A DNA stretch of 64,000 nt from VMCP01 sp964527775. GTDB taxonomy: Bacteria > Bacteroidota > Bacteroidia > NS11-12g > UBA955. The position numbers and the translations under genes were made by a program. The notes under the pieces were generated by a model. The model was not told the DNA's origin, did no database searches, and saw only the letters and a list, made by a program, of their open reading frames with translations. This document shows, piece after piece, positions 18,227 to 27,170 of the stretch (within the stretch, counting starts at the first letter, position 1; each line of letters begins with the position of its first letter). Where the stretch lies: NCBI GenBank assembly GCA_964527775.1, contig CAZGQS010000001.1, forward strand, positions 186,001 to 250,000. The letters run 5' to 3'.

Positions 18227-21200
18227 TTAAAAATTCTTTCCTAAAGATATTAATATTGACCTTTTTGAACTTTCATCGCCAACTGTCGATTGAGGAATTT
18301 CAACCCTAAAATCAGTCCCTAAAATACGAATTTGTGCCCCATATCCATAGGAATAAATCCACGGATTTCTATTAGCACCCGCACTAAGTAAATAATTGGG
18401 ATAATCAAATATCAAGGTATTGTAAGGATTGTTGTAGTGTGTTGTTGAACCACCAACAAAACCTGTGGCAAAATCAAAAAATCCATAAACCGTAAAATGC
18501 TTCCAAAAAGAGGATCCTAAAACATAAGACTTTATTAATTTTAATGGTTTGTAATGCATTTCAGTTTGTGATGCGATATAACTATTTCCCATTCTAGTTC
18601 CCAATTGGGTACCACGAACATAGCCTCCAGTGTATACCAAGCCTTGATGACGAAGATCTAAATTATTAGATATGATGTTGGTATTAGCTAGGGAGTTAAT
18701 CCAACCCTTTGTTCCACCAATGAGATACAAATGATTGGCATCAGTAAACGAATATTTACCATTGATTCGATGGTGAAACTCTATGTGCTTTATTTTGAAT
18801 TTCGACTCTGATTTAATAGAAATACCAGAAATGTATTTTCCCGAAAATGCACCATTTTGGTTAGATAATTCAAGATTCAAGAGAAAATCAGGAATTTGTT
18901 TTTTCCAATTTTGAGAGTGTATTAAAATCCCCCATTCAATTTCCATTAAAAATGATCTACCAATTTCTACATTGCTTATTTCAGGGCGATAATTCATTGA
19001 TATATCTGATATCCATTGTCCTTTACTGCGCAAAAAAGGTAAAAAGAAGCTACTCTTTTTATTTTTGAAGGCCATACCATGCAAAAATTGAAAAGTCTGT
19101 TCACGCTGATTAATGGTGTTAAAACCGCTGAATTGCCTTTGTCTATATGAAATGTTAATGTCTTGTACCCAATGGCGATCATTCATGGTGTAATTCACTG
19201 ACATTCCAATTCGGCGCCTTTTAAAATTGCTAAACAATTGAATGTCTAAAATTTCAGAACCTAGATTGTTAAAAAAATTACCACTGTAAAACAAAGTCAA
19301 CGGTGAATTGTATAGTTCTGTGGTTGGAATATTTCGGGAATACCCTAATTCAAGATCTCTATTGGTTAGTTGAAAAGTAGAATTTTTTGCATAAAACCAA
19401 TTTCTGTAATCAGACGACCTAAATAAGTCTAGATTTACTTTGGGAGTCAAATCAAAAACAATCAATGAATTATCCTTTTCATATTCGCTCATGAACAATG
19501 TTCCTTGTGGGTACTCAATCTGCTTATTTCTTGAGGATGTATCTATTTGAGTGCTATCAAAAGTGTAAATTCTATTCACCAGTGTGTCTGAATCTAAAAT
19601 CGTTTCATCGGTATTATTGAAGTTTATGTTTAATGTTTTATTCTTGGTATAATACTCGGCTTGACGGTTAGATGGTCCACTGAGCATTATCTGACCATAA
19701 AAATCACCTTTTGTTGAGGTAGATGATTTTGAATATTGACAGTCGTTTGATTTAAAAAGATGCGCTATCTCACTTTGTGTTCCTTGCGATTTCACAAAAC
19801 TCAAATGAATGGGTGATTCTTGAATCATATCTGACAATTCAATGATCCATCGATTGTCATTTATAGCCCATATTTCACATGATTTAATCGCTTTATTTAG
19901 ATGGAGTCTTAAAATAGAAGATTGTATTTTATTTTGATTCCAATTACAATTGGCACTCATCAAAAAAAATGTTGAATCACTTTGATCATCTTTAGTCCAA
20001 CCAAGCAACTTTTCACCTTTAAGTTCATATATCAATTGTAAATTTTTATTGGACTTAGAAAGTGAATAAATCTCAGTAGTATTAAAAACTTGGTGAGTTA
20101 AAAAAATATCATTTTGCGTGGTGTTGATGATTTTCCAAATACCGTTTTGATTTGAAGGAATAAAGAATGTATGGGTATCCTTGTAAAGAACCCATTCATC
20201 ACTAGACCAAGACAGGGTAATAGGAACATCTTCTTTTGGCACGGTCAATTCGATACTTGGTATTGTGAAAATGAGCTGATGATTGAAGCCAATGTTGGTA
20301 ACAGTTTTTATGATATCGAAATTTCTATTTTTTCTATTGGAACGGATAAGATGGGAGTTCATAGAATTAGAAACCACACCATAGAAAGAAGGTGTGTCTG
20401 TTTGAATATTGGGGGTCAATTTTATGTAAGTGTAGTTACCCTTTGGCAAGGTAAATTGAAAGTCGGGTTGAATAGATTGTTCATTCCTTAATTGAATCTC
20501 TTCAATTTTGTTTTTCAGCCAAGTGTTAAATCGGATATCAAAATGATACAAAAAAGATTTCTCGAAACTGTTTGCATTTTTAATGAGCATCCAAAAAGCG
20601 CCGTCAATGGATCGGCCTTTTTCTTTTTCAAATAAATACCAAATAACCGAACCAAAAACTTCTTGCTCACTGTTAGAAATAAAATTGATGTTTCGAAATT
20701 TTCCCTCTTGACTCCATTTTCGAAACAATTCAAAATCTCTGTAAGTAATGCCTTGGGCAAAATATTGAATAAATCCAGTTTTTAGCCAATTGGGAATTCT
20801 ATCTGCTTTGTTTCTTTCTAATCGCTCCCTAATAGAAAGTCCCAATAAATATTCATCTATAAAGTGGGTCGCTAAATTGTACCTAATTTGATATTTGATG
20901 TCATTATTGTTACCACTTAACATCAAGCCAATGTATTTTGAATTTTTTGACAGTTTGTGGACATTAAAATCATTTAACTTGCTAAATAACGCCAGTTGTA
21001 CCGGTTCGCTGAGCTTGTAAGATAAATGTGATTCCAACTCTGATAATGCACTGTTAGCGCAACTAAACAAACTGTCTCGAAAATCTGAGTGACTATTGAG
21101 GTAGTTCTTTTCGTCGTTAAAAACCAAGAATTCAATTCTCCCTTTTGAAAGAATTGTCCTATTTTGGGAATATAAAATATTCAAAGACATAAACAGTAAT

Positions 21201-21238
21201 AAGGTTAGTAACCACCCGTATTTCTTGTTCGTCCTCAT
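18227..21238 (-). CDS. Outer-membrane-type protein with degenerate peptidase-MA-like domain
   Basis: A 1003-residue exported protein with a signal peptide (about residues 1-25). Residues about 30-250 resemble the peptidase-MA-like region of Bacteroidota proteins: THFIDEYLLG stands where a zinc HExxH helix would be expected and PNWLKTGFIQYFAQG matches the downstream LPxWxxEGxAEY element. The metal-binding histidine/glutamate pair is absent, so the domain is probably not catalytic. A middle region (about 265-600) has beta-rich, propeller-like text, and residues about 640-1003 look like an outer-membrane beta-barrel ending in phenylalanine (ISLGKNF). I cannot name the protein; surface anchoring is inference. 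Confidence 0.7.
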   Translation of the reverse strand: MRTNKKYGWLLTLLLFMSLNILYSQNRTILSKGRIEFLVFNDEKNYLNSHSDFRDSLFSCANSALSELESHLSYKLSEPVQLALFSKLNDFNVHKLSKNSKYIGLMLSGNNNDIKYQIRYNLATHFIDEYLLGLSIRERLERNKADRIPNWLKTGFIQYFAQGITYRDFELFRKWSQEGKFRNINFISNSEQEVFGSVIWYLFEKEKGRSIDGAFWMLIKNANSFEKSFLYHFDIRFNTWLKNKIEEIQLRNEQSIQPDFQFTLPKGNYTYIKLTPNIQTDTPSFYGVVSNSMNSHLIRSNRKNRNFDIIKTVTNIGFNHQLIFTIPSIELTVPKEDVPITLSWSSDEWVLYKDTHTFFIPSNQNGIWKIINTTQNDIFLTHQVFNTTEIYSLSKSNKNLQLIYELKGEKLLGWTKDDQSDSTFFLMSANCNWNQNKIQSSILRLHLNKAIKSCEIWAINDNRWIIELSDMIQESPIHLSFVKSQGTQSEIAHLFKSNDCQYSKSSTSTKGDFYGQIMLSGPSNRQAEYYTKNKTLNINFNNTDETILDSDTLVNRIYTFDSTQIDTSSRNKQIEYPQGTLFMSEYEKDNSLIVFDLTPKVNLDLFRSSDYRNWFYAKNSTFQLTNRDLELGYSRNIPTTELYNSPLTLFYSGNFFNNLGSEILDIQLFSNFKRRRIGMSVNYTMNDRHWVQDINISYRQRQFSGFNTINQREQTFQFLHGMAFKNKKSSFFLPFLRSKGQWISDISMNYRPEISNVEIGRSFLMEIEWGILIHSQNWKKQIPDFLLNLELSNQNGAFSGKYISGISIKSESKFKIKHIEFHHRINGKYSFTDANHLYLIGGTKGWINSLANTNIISNNLDLRHQGLVYTGGYVRGTQLGTRMGNSYIASQTEMHYKPLKLIKSYVLGSSFWKHFTVYGFFDFATGFVGGSTTHYNNPYNTLIFDYPNYLLSAGANRNPWIYSYGYGAQIRILGTDFRVEIPQSTVGDESSKRSILISLGKNF

Positions 21239-21243
21239 TTGTC

Positions 21244-21276
21244 TTTGTCAAATATACCCAAACTGTTGTAGTTTTG
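21244..21276 (+). promoter_or_regulatory. rocD promoter (TTTG, 21 nt, TAGTTTTG)
   Basis: TTTG at 21244-21247 and TAGTTTTG at 21269-21276 match the Bacteroidota consensus with a 21-nt spacer. Only four bases separate the -7 box from the rocD ATG, so the transcript should start at or within a few bases of the start codon. Confidence 0.75.
21249..21256 (-). promoter_or_regulatory. Promoter -7 element (TATATTTG) of the peptidase-MA-like gene
   Basis: An exact minus-strand TAnnTTTG ending 10 nt before ATG 21238. It lies inside the promoter of the divergent rocD gene. Confidence 0.65.
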
Positions 21277-21280
21277 AAGC

Positions 21281-22498
21281 ATGAACTCCCGTTATTTTAT
21301 TGAACTAGAAGATCGCTACGGTGCGCACAATTATCACCCATTGCCAGTTGTTTTGGAAAAAGGTGAAGGTGTGTTCCTTTGGGACGTTGAAGGTAGAAAG
21401 TATTTTGACTTTTTATCAGCCTATTCAGCCGTTAACCAAGGACATTGTCATCCTAAAATTGTAGGTGCTTTGAATCAACAAGCTCAAAAATTAACGCTTA
21501 CCAGCCGGGCATTTCACAACAATCTCTTGGGTGAATACGAGAAATTCATGTGTGAAACATTTGGATTTGATCGCATATTGCCAATGAATACTGGTGTAGA
21601 AGGAGGGGAGACAGCAATCAAATTAGCTAGGAAATGGGGTTACGAAATCAAAGGAATTCCTGAAAATCAAGCCATTACGATATTTGCTCACGGAAATTTT
21701 TGGGGAAGAACAGTTGCAGCCATCAGTTCGAGCGATGATCCAGATAGCTTTGGAGGTTTTGGTCCATACGTTCCCAATTTTAAAAGCATTCCTTACAACG
21801 ATTTAACGTCCCTCGAAGAAGAACTTAAAAATCCACATGTTTGTGCATTTATGGTTGAGCCTGTCCAAGGTGAAGCGGGTGTTGTTGTTCCGGATGAGGG
21901 ATATTTAAAGGGTGTACGTGAACTTTGCACGAAATACAACGTGCTTTTTATTGCGGATGAAGTTCAAACGGGGATCGCTAGAACCGGAAAATTATATTGT
22001 TGCCAACATGAAGAGGTTAAACCTGATTTATTGATTTTAGGTAAAGCTTTGGGTGGTGGCGTTTTTCCTGTGAGTTGTGTACTTGCATCTGAAGAAGTGA
22101 TGAATACATTAAAACCTGGTCAGCACGGGTCTACTTTTGGAGGAAATCCGCTGGCTTGTGCCGTAGCAATGGCATCTATAAACGTGGTTTTAGAAGAAAA
22201 TTTGTCTGAACGCGCTGAAAGATTGGGCGAGAAATTTAGAAGCCATTTGAGAAACTTAAATCTGCCTATGGTTGAGTTTGTAAGAGGCAAGGGTTTACTT
22301 AATGCCATTAAAATTACCCCGCACAATGGTAAGAACTTCAAAGCATATGATGTGTGTTTGAAAATGTTAGATAACGGACTACTTGCCAAACAAACTCACG
22401 AACATATCATTAGATTCGCACCTCCATTGGTTATTTCCGATGAACAATTAGATCTAGCTCTTTCAATTATTGAAGATTCCTTAAAATCATTTGCTTAA
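21281..22498 (+). CDS. rocD: Ornithine--oxo-acid aminotransferase
   Basis: A 405-residue class III PLP aminotransferase. The N-terminus (ELEDRYGAHNYHPLPVVLEKGEGVF... type) and length fit ornithine aminotransferase, which converts ornithine and 2-oxoglutarate to glutamate semialdehyde and glutamate. The PLP-binding lysine is in LGKALGGGVFPVS, with the aspartate in ADEVQTGIARTG upstream of it. It is a single-gene unit: its own promoter abuts the ATG, and the promoter of the next transcript (tRNA-Leu) begins inside its final codons. N-acetylornithine aminotransferase is the main alternative; the N-terminal signature argues against it. Confidence 0.93.
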   Translation: MNSRYFIELEDRYGAHNYHPLPVVLEKGEGVFLWDVEGRKYFDFLSAYSAVNQGHCHPKIVGALNQQAQKLTLTSRAFHNNLLGEYEKFMCETFGFDRILPMNTGVEGGETAIKLARKWGYEIKGIPENQAITIFAHGNFWGRTVAAISSSDDPDSFGGFGPYVPNFKSIPYNDLTSLEEELKNPHVCAFMVEPVQGEAGVVVPDEGYLKGVRELCTKYNVLFIADEVQTGIARTGKLYCCQHEEVKPDLLILGKALGGGVFPVSCVLASEEVMNTLKPGQHGSTFGGNPLACAVAMASINVVLEENLSERAERLGEKFRSHLRNLNLPMVEFVRGKGLLNAIKITPHNGKNFKAYDVCLKMLDNGLLAKQTHEHIIRFAPPLVISDEQLDLALSIIEDSLKSFA

Positions 22499-22521
22499 TC
22501 AATAGTTTCTTTGTATTTTTG
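22490..22521 (+). promoter_or_regulatory. Promoter of tRNA-Leu (TTTG, 20 nt, TATTTTTG)
   Basis: TTTG at 22490-22493, inside the last codons of rocD, and TATTTTTG at 22514-22521 with a 20-nt spacer. The tRNA 5' end follows 10 nt later. Confidence 0.8.
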
Positions 22522-22531
22522 CATCCTCTTA

Positions 22532-22620
22532 GCTCGGGTGGCGGAATAGGTAGACGCGCAGGACTTAAAATCCTGTTCCCAGTAATGGGAGTACGGGTTC
22601 GATTCCCGTCCCGAGCACCA
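22532..22620 (+). tRNA. tRNA-Leu (anticodon UAA)
   Basis: An 89-nt class II tRNA with encoded CCA. The acceptor stem GCTCGGG/CCCGAGC, anticodon stem CAGGA/TCCTG with loop CTTAAAA (anticodon TAA at 22566-22568), a long variable arm and T-loop GGTTCGATTCC are all present. The final A of the CCA is also the A of the ATG start codon of the following TPR lipoprotein. Confidence 0.97.
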
Positions 22621-23609
22621 TGCGCCTACCGCTGATTATTATTCTAGCCGCGCTTATCACAAACTGCACCAATCAACTTCCAGACGGTGCTCAATTTATT
22701 TCAGAAAACGATACTACCTACTCTCAAGATATTCGAGAGATCTCACTGAAAATCAATAAGTCCCCCAAAGACGACAACCTTTATTATCTCAGAGGAAATA
22801 CATTTTTCTTTGACCAAAATTATAAAAAGGCGGTAATTGATTTTCAAACTGCAACCACCCTAAATCCTAAAAATCCTTTGTACCACTTTCGATTGGGTGA
22901 GTCTTATTTACAGCTTGATTCCGCTGATTATGAAAAATCAAATTTTCATTTGTCTCAAGCAATTGAGCTAAAATCAGATTATATAGAGGCAAAATACTTG
23001 ATGGCGAAACTCAGTTTGGCTCGTCAACAATATGAAAGCTTCAATAAATGGTTCAAAGAAATAGAGAAAAATCCAGAATATAGAGAGAAGACCCTTGTTC
23101 TCAAGTTGATTGCATTGAAAGAGCAAAAAGACACCGTCAAAGCTGAGTTAATGTGTGATTACATTTTGAATGAGTTTCCCAACAACTTTGATGCAACCAT
23201 GCAAAAGGCACTGTTGCTCTTGAATAAAGATCTCAAATTATCTGAAACCTATGTTGATAAAGCCTTAGCCATAGATGAGTTTGCATCCGAAGCTCTCTAT
23301 TCTAAAGCGTTTATCCTCCAGAAATACGAAAAATATGCTGACGCTTATAAATTGTATGAGCGCACCATCAAGGTGAATCCTGATCATTTATTTGCCCTTT
23401 ATAACATGGGTGTGATAGATTACTTATTTGAAAATTATCAAGATGCCATCAAACGCGCTGATCTTATTTTAGACAAGTCAAATACGTTTGCTAAAGCTTA
23501 TGCATTGAAAGGAAGTTCGTACAGCATGATGGGCAATAAAAAAGCCGCTGAAGAACAATTTTCAGCGGCCAAGAAACTAGATAAAGATCTAGATTTAAAT
23601 AACTTTTAG
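22620..23609 (+). CDS. TPR lipoprotein whose start codon overlaps tRNA-Leu
   Basis: A 329-residue lipoprotein with cysteine 16 in the lipobox (ALITNC), followed by about seven to eight tetratricopeptide repeats (for example LYYLRGNTFFFDQNYKKAVIDF and LFALYNMGVIDYLFENYQDAI). TPR proteins scaffold protein assemblies; no enzyme domain is visible. The ATG at 22620 uses the terminal A of the tRNA CCA. No later in-frame ATG would keep the signal peptide, so this start is likely. There is no Shine-Dalgarno and no separate promoter. Its stop codon overlaps that of the convergent lipoprotein gene. Confidence 0.85.
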   Translation: MRLPLIIILAALITNCTNQLPDGAQFISENDTTYSQDIREISLKINKSPKDDNLYYLRGNTFFFDQNYKKAVIDFQTATTLNPKNPLYHFRLGESYLQLDSADYEKSNFHLSQAIELKSDYIEAKYLMAKLSLARQQYESFNKWFKEIEKNPEYREKTLVLKLIALKEQKDTVKAELMCDYILNEFPNNFDATMQKALLLLNKDLKLSETYVDKALAIDEFASEALYSKAFILQKYEKYADAYKLYERTIKVNPDHLFALYNMGVIDYLFENYQDAIKRADLILDKSNTFAKAYALKGSSYSMMGNKKAAEEQFSAAKKLDKDLDLNNF

Positions 23610-24052
23610 TTTTTTACCAATGTAACTTTCCAAGTGTTGATATCACCTTGGTGTGTTTGGTAGTAATATCTCAAAACGATGTCAGTTCCTGAGATTTTCT
23701 CAATGAACCAATCATAACCATGAAGGAATTTAACGTATTTAGCGTCAGGTGAAGTCATTGACCAATCAACTTCTTCTTGATCTGGCTCTGAGTTGCATTT
23801 GTTGTTTGCTTTCCACATGCACTTGGTTGTAGAAGTGAATGTGTAAGTGTCGTCTTTGTCACAAGCGCTCATGGTCTCAATGATTCCTTCAGAAGAACTA
23901 TCTGTGAAAGATACGCTCTTCCATGTTTTCATCATGAAGATTTCTTGGTTGGTTTTTCCAGTAATGTCATCTGGATCGTTTCCTTCTTTTCCACAAGATG
24001 CAATAAATGCGGTTGCGGCTAATGCTACTGCGAATGCTATTTTTTTCATCAT
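23606..24052 (-). CDS. Small lipocalin-like lipoprotein
   Basis: A 148-residue lipoprotein. I choose ATG 24052 (MMKKIAF) because it gives a clean lipoprotein signal with cysteine 20 (FIASC) and sits just behind a consensus -7 box; an upstream ATG at 24079 overlaps the tcdA stop but adds an implausible N-terminus. The mature part is small and beta-rich, with a lipocalin-like order: KTWKSVSFTDSSS, then CDKDDTYTF, a WKANNKC turn and a final VLRYYYQTHQ..NTWKVTLVK strand. Two cysteines (in MSACD and NNKCN) may form a disulfide. Ligand and function unknown. It converges with the TPR gene with a 4-bp overlap. Confidence 0.75.
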   Translation of the reverse strand: MMKKIAFAVALAATAFIASCGKEGNDPDDITGKTNQEIFMMKTWKSVSFTDSSSEGIIETMSACDKDDTYTFTSTTKCMWKANNKCNSEPDQEEVDWSMTSPDAKYVKFLHGYDWFIEKISGTDIVLRYYYQTHQGDINTWKVTLVKN

Positions 24053-24060
24053 ATCAATTC

Positions 24061-24068
24061 CAAAAATA
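24061..24068 (-). promoter_or_regulatory. Promoter -7 element (TATTTTTG) of the small lipoprotein gene
   Basis: An exact minus-strand TAnnTTTG ending 8 nt before ATG 24052 and lying within the tcdA-lipoprotein junction. The -33 match is weak. Confidence 0.55.
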
Positions 24069-24075
24069 GGGATAA

Positions 24076-24807
24076 TCATGAATTTTCCATCATCAAATCA
24101 TTAATTACTTCCGATGCAAGCCTTAAACCAAACAATGCAGGCATATAACTGATGGTTCCATAAAATGATTTTTTGTAGTTGCTCCCATCGGTTAATTTCA
24201 AGCTTTCACGCACCAAATCACTCTTATTAAATACTACCTTAAAACCTTTTTTTATTCCCAGTCTTTTCAAGCGTTTACGCAGTGTTTTAGCAAACGGACA
24301 ATTGTAACTTTTCGAGAAATCTGACACCATAACACCTGCCGCATCTAACTTGCCCCCAGCACCCATAGAACTGATCATTCTTTGTCCTAAATCCATGCAT
24401 GTCTTGATTAAGTAAATTTTTGGGGATACGGAATCAATACAATCCATTACATAATCAAACTTGTTCGATTTTATCAATTCTATGTTATCATCAGGACTTT
24501 GAAACTTTGAGATGACGGTCAGGTCTAGATTAGGATTGATATCTAACATTCGCTGTTTCATGATCTCAGCTTTAGACTGACCTACGGTGCTATTCAATGC
24601 GGGTAGTTGTCTGTTTTTATTCGTGGGATCAACTGTGTCGCCATCAATGATGGTCATTTTTCCAATCCCCGCCCTGCATATAAATTCAGCAGCAAAACTT
24701 CCAACACCGCCTAATCCAACAATTAAAACATTGGCATTCACTAGACGTTCTAACTTTTCTGTACCTACCAATAATTCAGTTCTTTCTAACCAAGGTGCAA
24801 TAGACAT
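24076..24807 (-). CDS. tcdA: tRNA threonylcarbamoyladenosine dehydratase TcdA (ThiF/E1 family)
   Basis: A 243-residue ThiF-like ATP-binding protein. The adenylate loop reads VLIVGLGGVGSFAAE, followed by the IIDGDTVDPTNKNRQ stretch typical of E1-like enzymes, and DYVMDCIDSVSPKI further on. The N-terminus (PWLERTELLVGTEKLERL) is characteristic of TcdA/CsdL, which cyclises t6A37 of ANN-decoding tRNAs to ct6A. No rhodanese or MoeB-type extension is present. It is divergent from the subtilase gene. Confidence 0.9.
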   Translation of the reverse strand: MSIAPWLERTELLVGTEKLERLVNANVLIVGLGGVGSFAAEFICRAGIGKMTIIDGDTVDPTNKNRQLPALNSTVGQSKAEIMKQRMLDINPNLDLTVISKFQSPDDNIELIKSNKFDYVMDCIDSVSPKIYLIKTCMDLGQRMISSMGAGGKLDAAGVMVSDFSKSYNCPFAKTLRKRLKRLGIKKGFKVVFNKSDLVRESLKLTDGSNYKKSFYGTISYMPALFGLRLASEVINDLMMENS

Positions 24808-24854
24808 AAATGCAAAGATATTGTCAGAAATTGAAACGCATATCAGCTTTGATG

Positions 24855-24862
24855 TATTTTCG
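24855..24862 (+). promoter_or_regulatory. Probable -7 element (TATTTTCG) of the subtilase gene
   Basis: A one-mismatch TAnnTTTG (TTCG ending), seven bases before ATG 24870. A TTG about 21 nt upstream could be the -33 element. Its position argues that the ATGs at 24810 and 24852 are not used. Confidence 0.5.
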
Positions 24863-24869
24863 TAGAAGT

Positions 24870-27158
24870 ATGACGTTTCGCATTACATTAATTGCAGCCC
24901 TAGGATATATTTCAAATTCCCTTTTGGGACAAACATCAAAGAGTGATGTTGATCTCATTTCATACAATCCCAAAATAAGCGCTCCTGCCAAAATTGCACT
25001 TAAACAATTGTCAAATAATAAAATATCGCTATTTGACGATGAAAATAATATATTCATAACTTTTCAATCTACTACAAGCAATCAATATTGGAAAAACCAA
25101 TCTCAATTCTCATCCTCTCACTTTGATTCAGAATTCCCATTAAGCAATGGCCAATACATCATTACGGCACGATTAAATACATCTGATGTAAGTCAATTTT
25201 TACTAGATGATCATTTAGTTCATTTAGAGGTTGCATCTAGATTGAATGCACCACGACCACTAGATGATAGATCTAAATCAAAAAGCCAGGTTGATCAGTT
25301 ACATAATTTAAAAGATCCAGGACCCATTAAAGGTGAAGATGTCATAGTAGGAGTAGTAGATATTGGTTTTCAAACTACACATCCCACTTTTTACAACGAA
25401 AATGGATCAAAGTACAGGGTGAAACGTTTTTGGCATCAAGGCTATCCCAACCAAGATGGTCCAAAACCGTTTAGATATGGCATATTGTTTTCTGATCAGA
25501 GTAGTATCTTGAAAGCGGTTGATTATGACGGATCTCATGGTACTCACGTAGCTGGAATTGCTGCTGGTTCAGGATATAAAAGTCCTGATTTAAAATTCTC
25601 TGGTATGGCGCCCAATGCTGATTTGGTTTTTGTGGGAATTAAATACAAGAACGACACTTTAAATGGCAGTGCATTAGGTGATCTGATTGTGGCGAATTCA
25701 ACAATTCTAGATGGATTCCAATACATTTTCAATTATGCTGATTCAGTTGATAAACCCGTAGTTTCAAATTTGAGTTGGGGAATGCATACTGGTCCACATG
25801 ACGGAACTTCCCTGTTTGATTTATCACTGGAATCAATGTTGAACAAGAATTACACCTTTAGGAACAGCAATAAAGGAAAAGTATTGGTGGGAGCAAACGG
25901 AAACAGCGCTAGAGAGAACATGCACATTGAATTCGATTTAAACAACGATACTATTGAAACACTCGCGATGGATAGAAGTCGTGAATATTATAAAACAGAA
26001 AACGTGTATTGTGATTTCTGGGCTGAAAAAGATGCCAATATTCAGATGAAAATTTCCTTAATTGATTCACAAAACAACGAATTAGTTTCAACTAACTATT
26101 TCAATTTTCACAGTGATTCATATAAGAAAGTGGTGTTGAATCAAGGCAATGATTCGTTACAAATAGTTTTATCATCCCAAAAGAAATACATAAACAACGA
26201 GAAGTCGAACGTATTACTAATGGCCGAAGCCAACTCAAATAAAAGGTTCATCAAAATATCTTTTGCAGGTAATGGTGTTTTACACGGTTGGAATTCAGGT
26301 AGAACCTACGAATGGACATCAGGTACTTTCAGGAGCTATATCAGAAGTTTAAAACCATCAAACTGGATAGAAGGAGATGAAATGTATACTGTCATCGAAA
26401 ACGGAGGTACATCTAAAGCAATTCTAGCCGTAGGTGCCTATAACAATCGAGTTAATTGGATCAATGCAGCGGGGGAGTTTAAGTCGGATTCTGCTGTTGC
26501 AGAAGGACAAATTGCAGGTTTCAGTAGCAATGGCCCAACCGTTGATGGTAGATTAAAACCCAATATCAGTGCTCCGGGCCAGTATATTACTTCCAGCTAC
26601 CACAAAGATCAACTTCCGGGATGGCTAATGCCGTATGTTTTGCACATTGATTCATTTAATAACGATAAAGTATATTATGCTATGGCAAGTGGAACTTCAA
26701 TGGCTGCACCACATGCCGCAGGTATCGTAGCATTGTTATTGCAACACACCAGAGGAAATTTGACGTATTCTCAAATGATAGAGTTGATTCAATCATCGGC
26801 AAAAAAAGATGAATTCACTGGATCTAATGAAAACAACATCTATGGACACGGCAAAATTCAAGCTTTTAGTACCTATATGGCTTCAAGTATATTTGCTAAT
26901 ACACAAAGTCACGAGCCTAAAAGTCAAATTCAGCCTTGGTTTCTGAAAGATGGAAATCAAATGGAAATCAAAGGAATTCCACAGAATCTAGATTTAAACA
27001 TGGTAATTTATGATTTATCTGGAAGAACTGTATTTCAAGAATCCATAGGTCAAAAACGAGACTTGAACATCACAGACCTGAGAATACCAATAAATGGAGT
27101 TTATATCATAAGATTAACAGGAGAGGGGTTGTTAAGTTCAACGTTGGTTGTTTTCTAG
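24870..27158 (+). CDS. Subtilisin-like (S8) serine protease with T9SS sorting domain
   Basis: A 762-residue secreted protease. Started at ATG 24870, it has a signal peptide ending near LLGQ, and that ATG lies 7 nt behind a promoter-like box; two in-frame ATGs upstream would bury the signal. The catalytic triad is D164 (GVVDIG), H223 (GSHGTHVAG) and S610 (GTSMAAPHAAG). The roughly 390-residue gap between His and Ser holds an inserted beta-rich domain (about residues 345-480). The last 75 residues (from PWFLKDGNQMEI) form a type A T9SS C-terminal domain ending in GVYIIRLTGEGLLSSTLVVF. Likely an exported degradative protease. Confidence 0.92.
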   Translation: MTFRITLIAALGYISNSLLGQTSKSDVDLISYNPKISAPAKIALKQLSNNKISLFDDENNIFITFQSTTSNQYWKNQSQFSSSHFDSEFPLSNGQYIITARLNTSDVSQFLLDDHLVHLEVASRLNAPRPLDDRSKSKSQVDQLHNLKDPGPIKGEDVIVGVVDIGFQTTHPTFYNENGSKYRVKRFWHQGYPNQDGPKPFRYGILFSDQSSILKAVDYDGSHGTHVAGIAAGSGYKSPDLKFSGMAPNADLVFVGIKYKNDTLNGSALGDLIVANSTILDGFQYIFNYADSVDKPVVSNLSWGMHTGPHDGTSLFDLSLESMLNKNYTFRNSNKGKVLVGANGNSARENMHIEFDLNNDTIETLAMDRSREYYKTENVYCDFWAEKDANIQMKISLIDSQNNELVSTNYFNFHSDSYKKVVLNQGNDSLQIVLSSQKKYINNEKSNVLLMAEANSNKRFIKISFAGNGVLHGWNSGRTYEWTSGTFRSYIRSLKPSNWIEGDEMYTVIENGGTSKAILAVGAYNNRVNWINAAGEFKSDSAVAEGQIAGFSSNGPTVDGRLKPNISAPGQYITSSYHKDQLPGWLMPYVLHIDSFNNDKVYYAMASGTSMAAPHAAGIVALLLQHTRGNLTYSQMIELIQSSAKKDEFTGSNENNIYGHGKIQAFSTYMASSIFANTQSHEPKSQIQPWFLKDGNQMEIKGIPQNLDLNMVIYDLSGRTVFQESIGQKRDLNITDLRIPINGVYIIRLTGEGLLSSTLVVF

Positions 27159-27170
27159 TTTCAGCAAATA

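Noticed and set aside
24810..24869. Upstream ATGs at 24810 and 24852 for the subtilase
   Set aside because: A promoter-like box at 24855-24862 lies after them, and the signal peptide starts at 24870.
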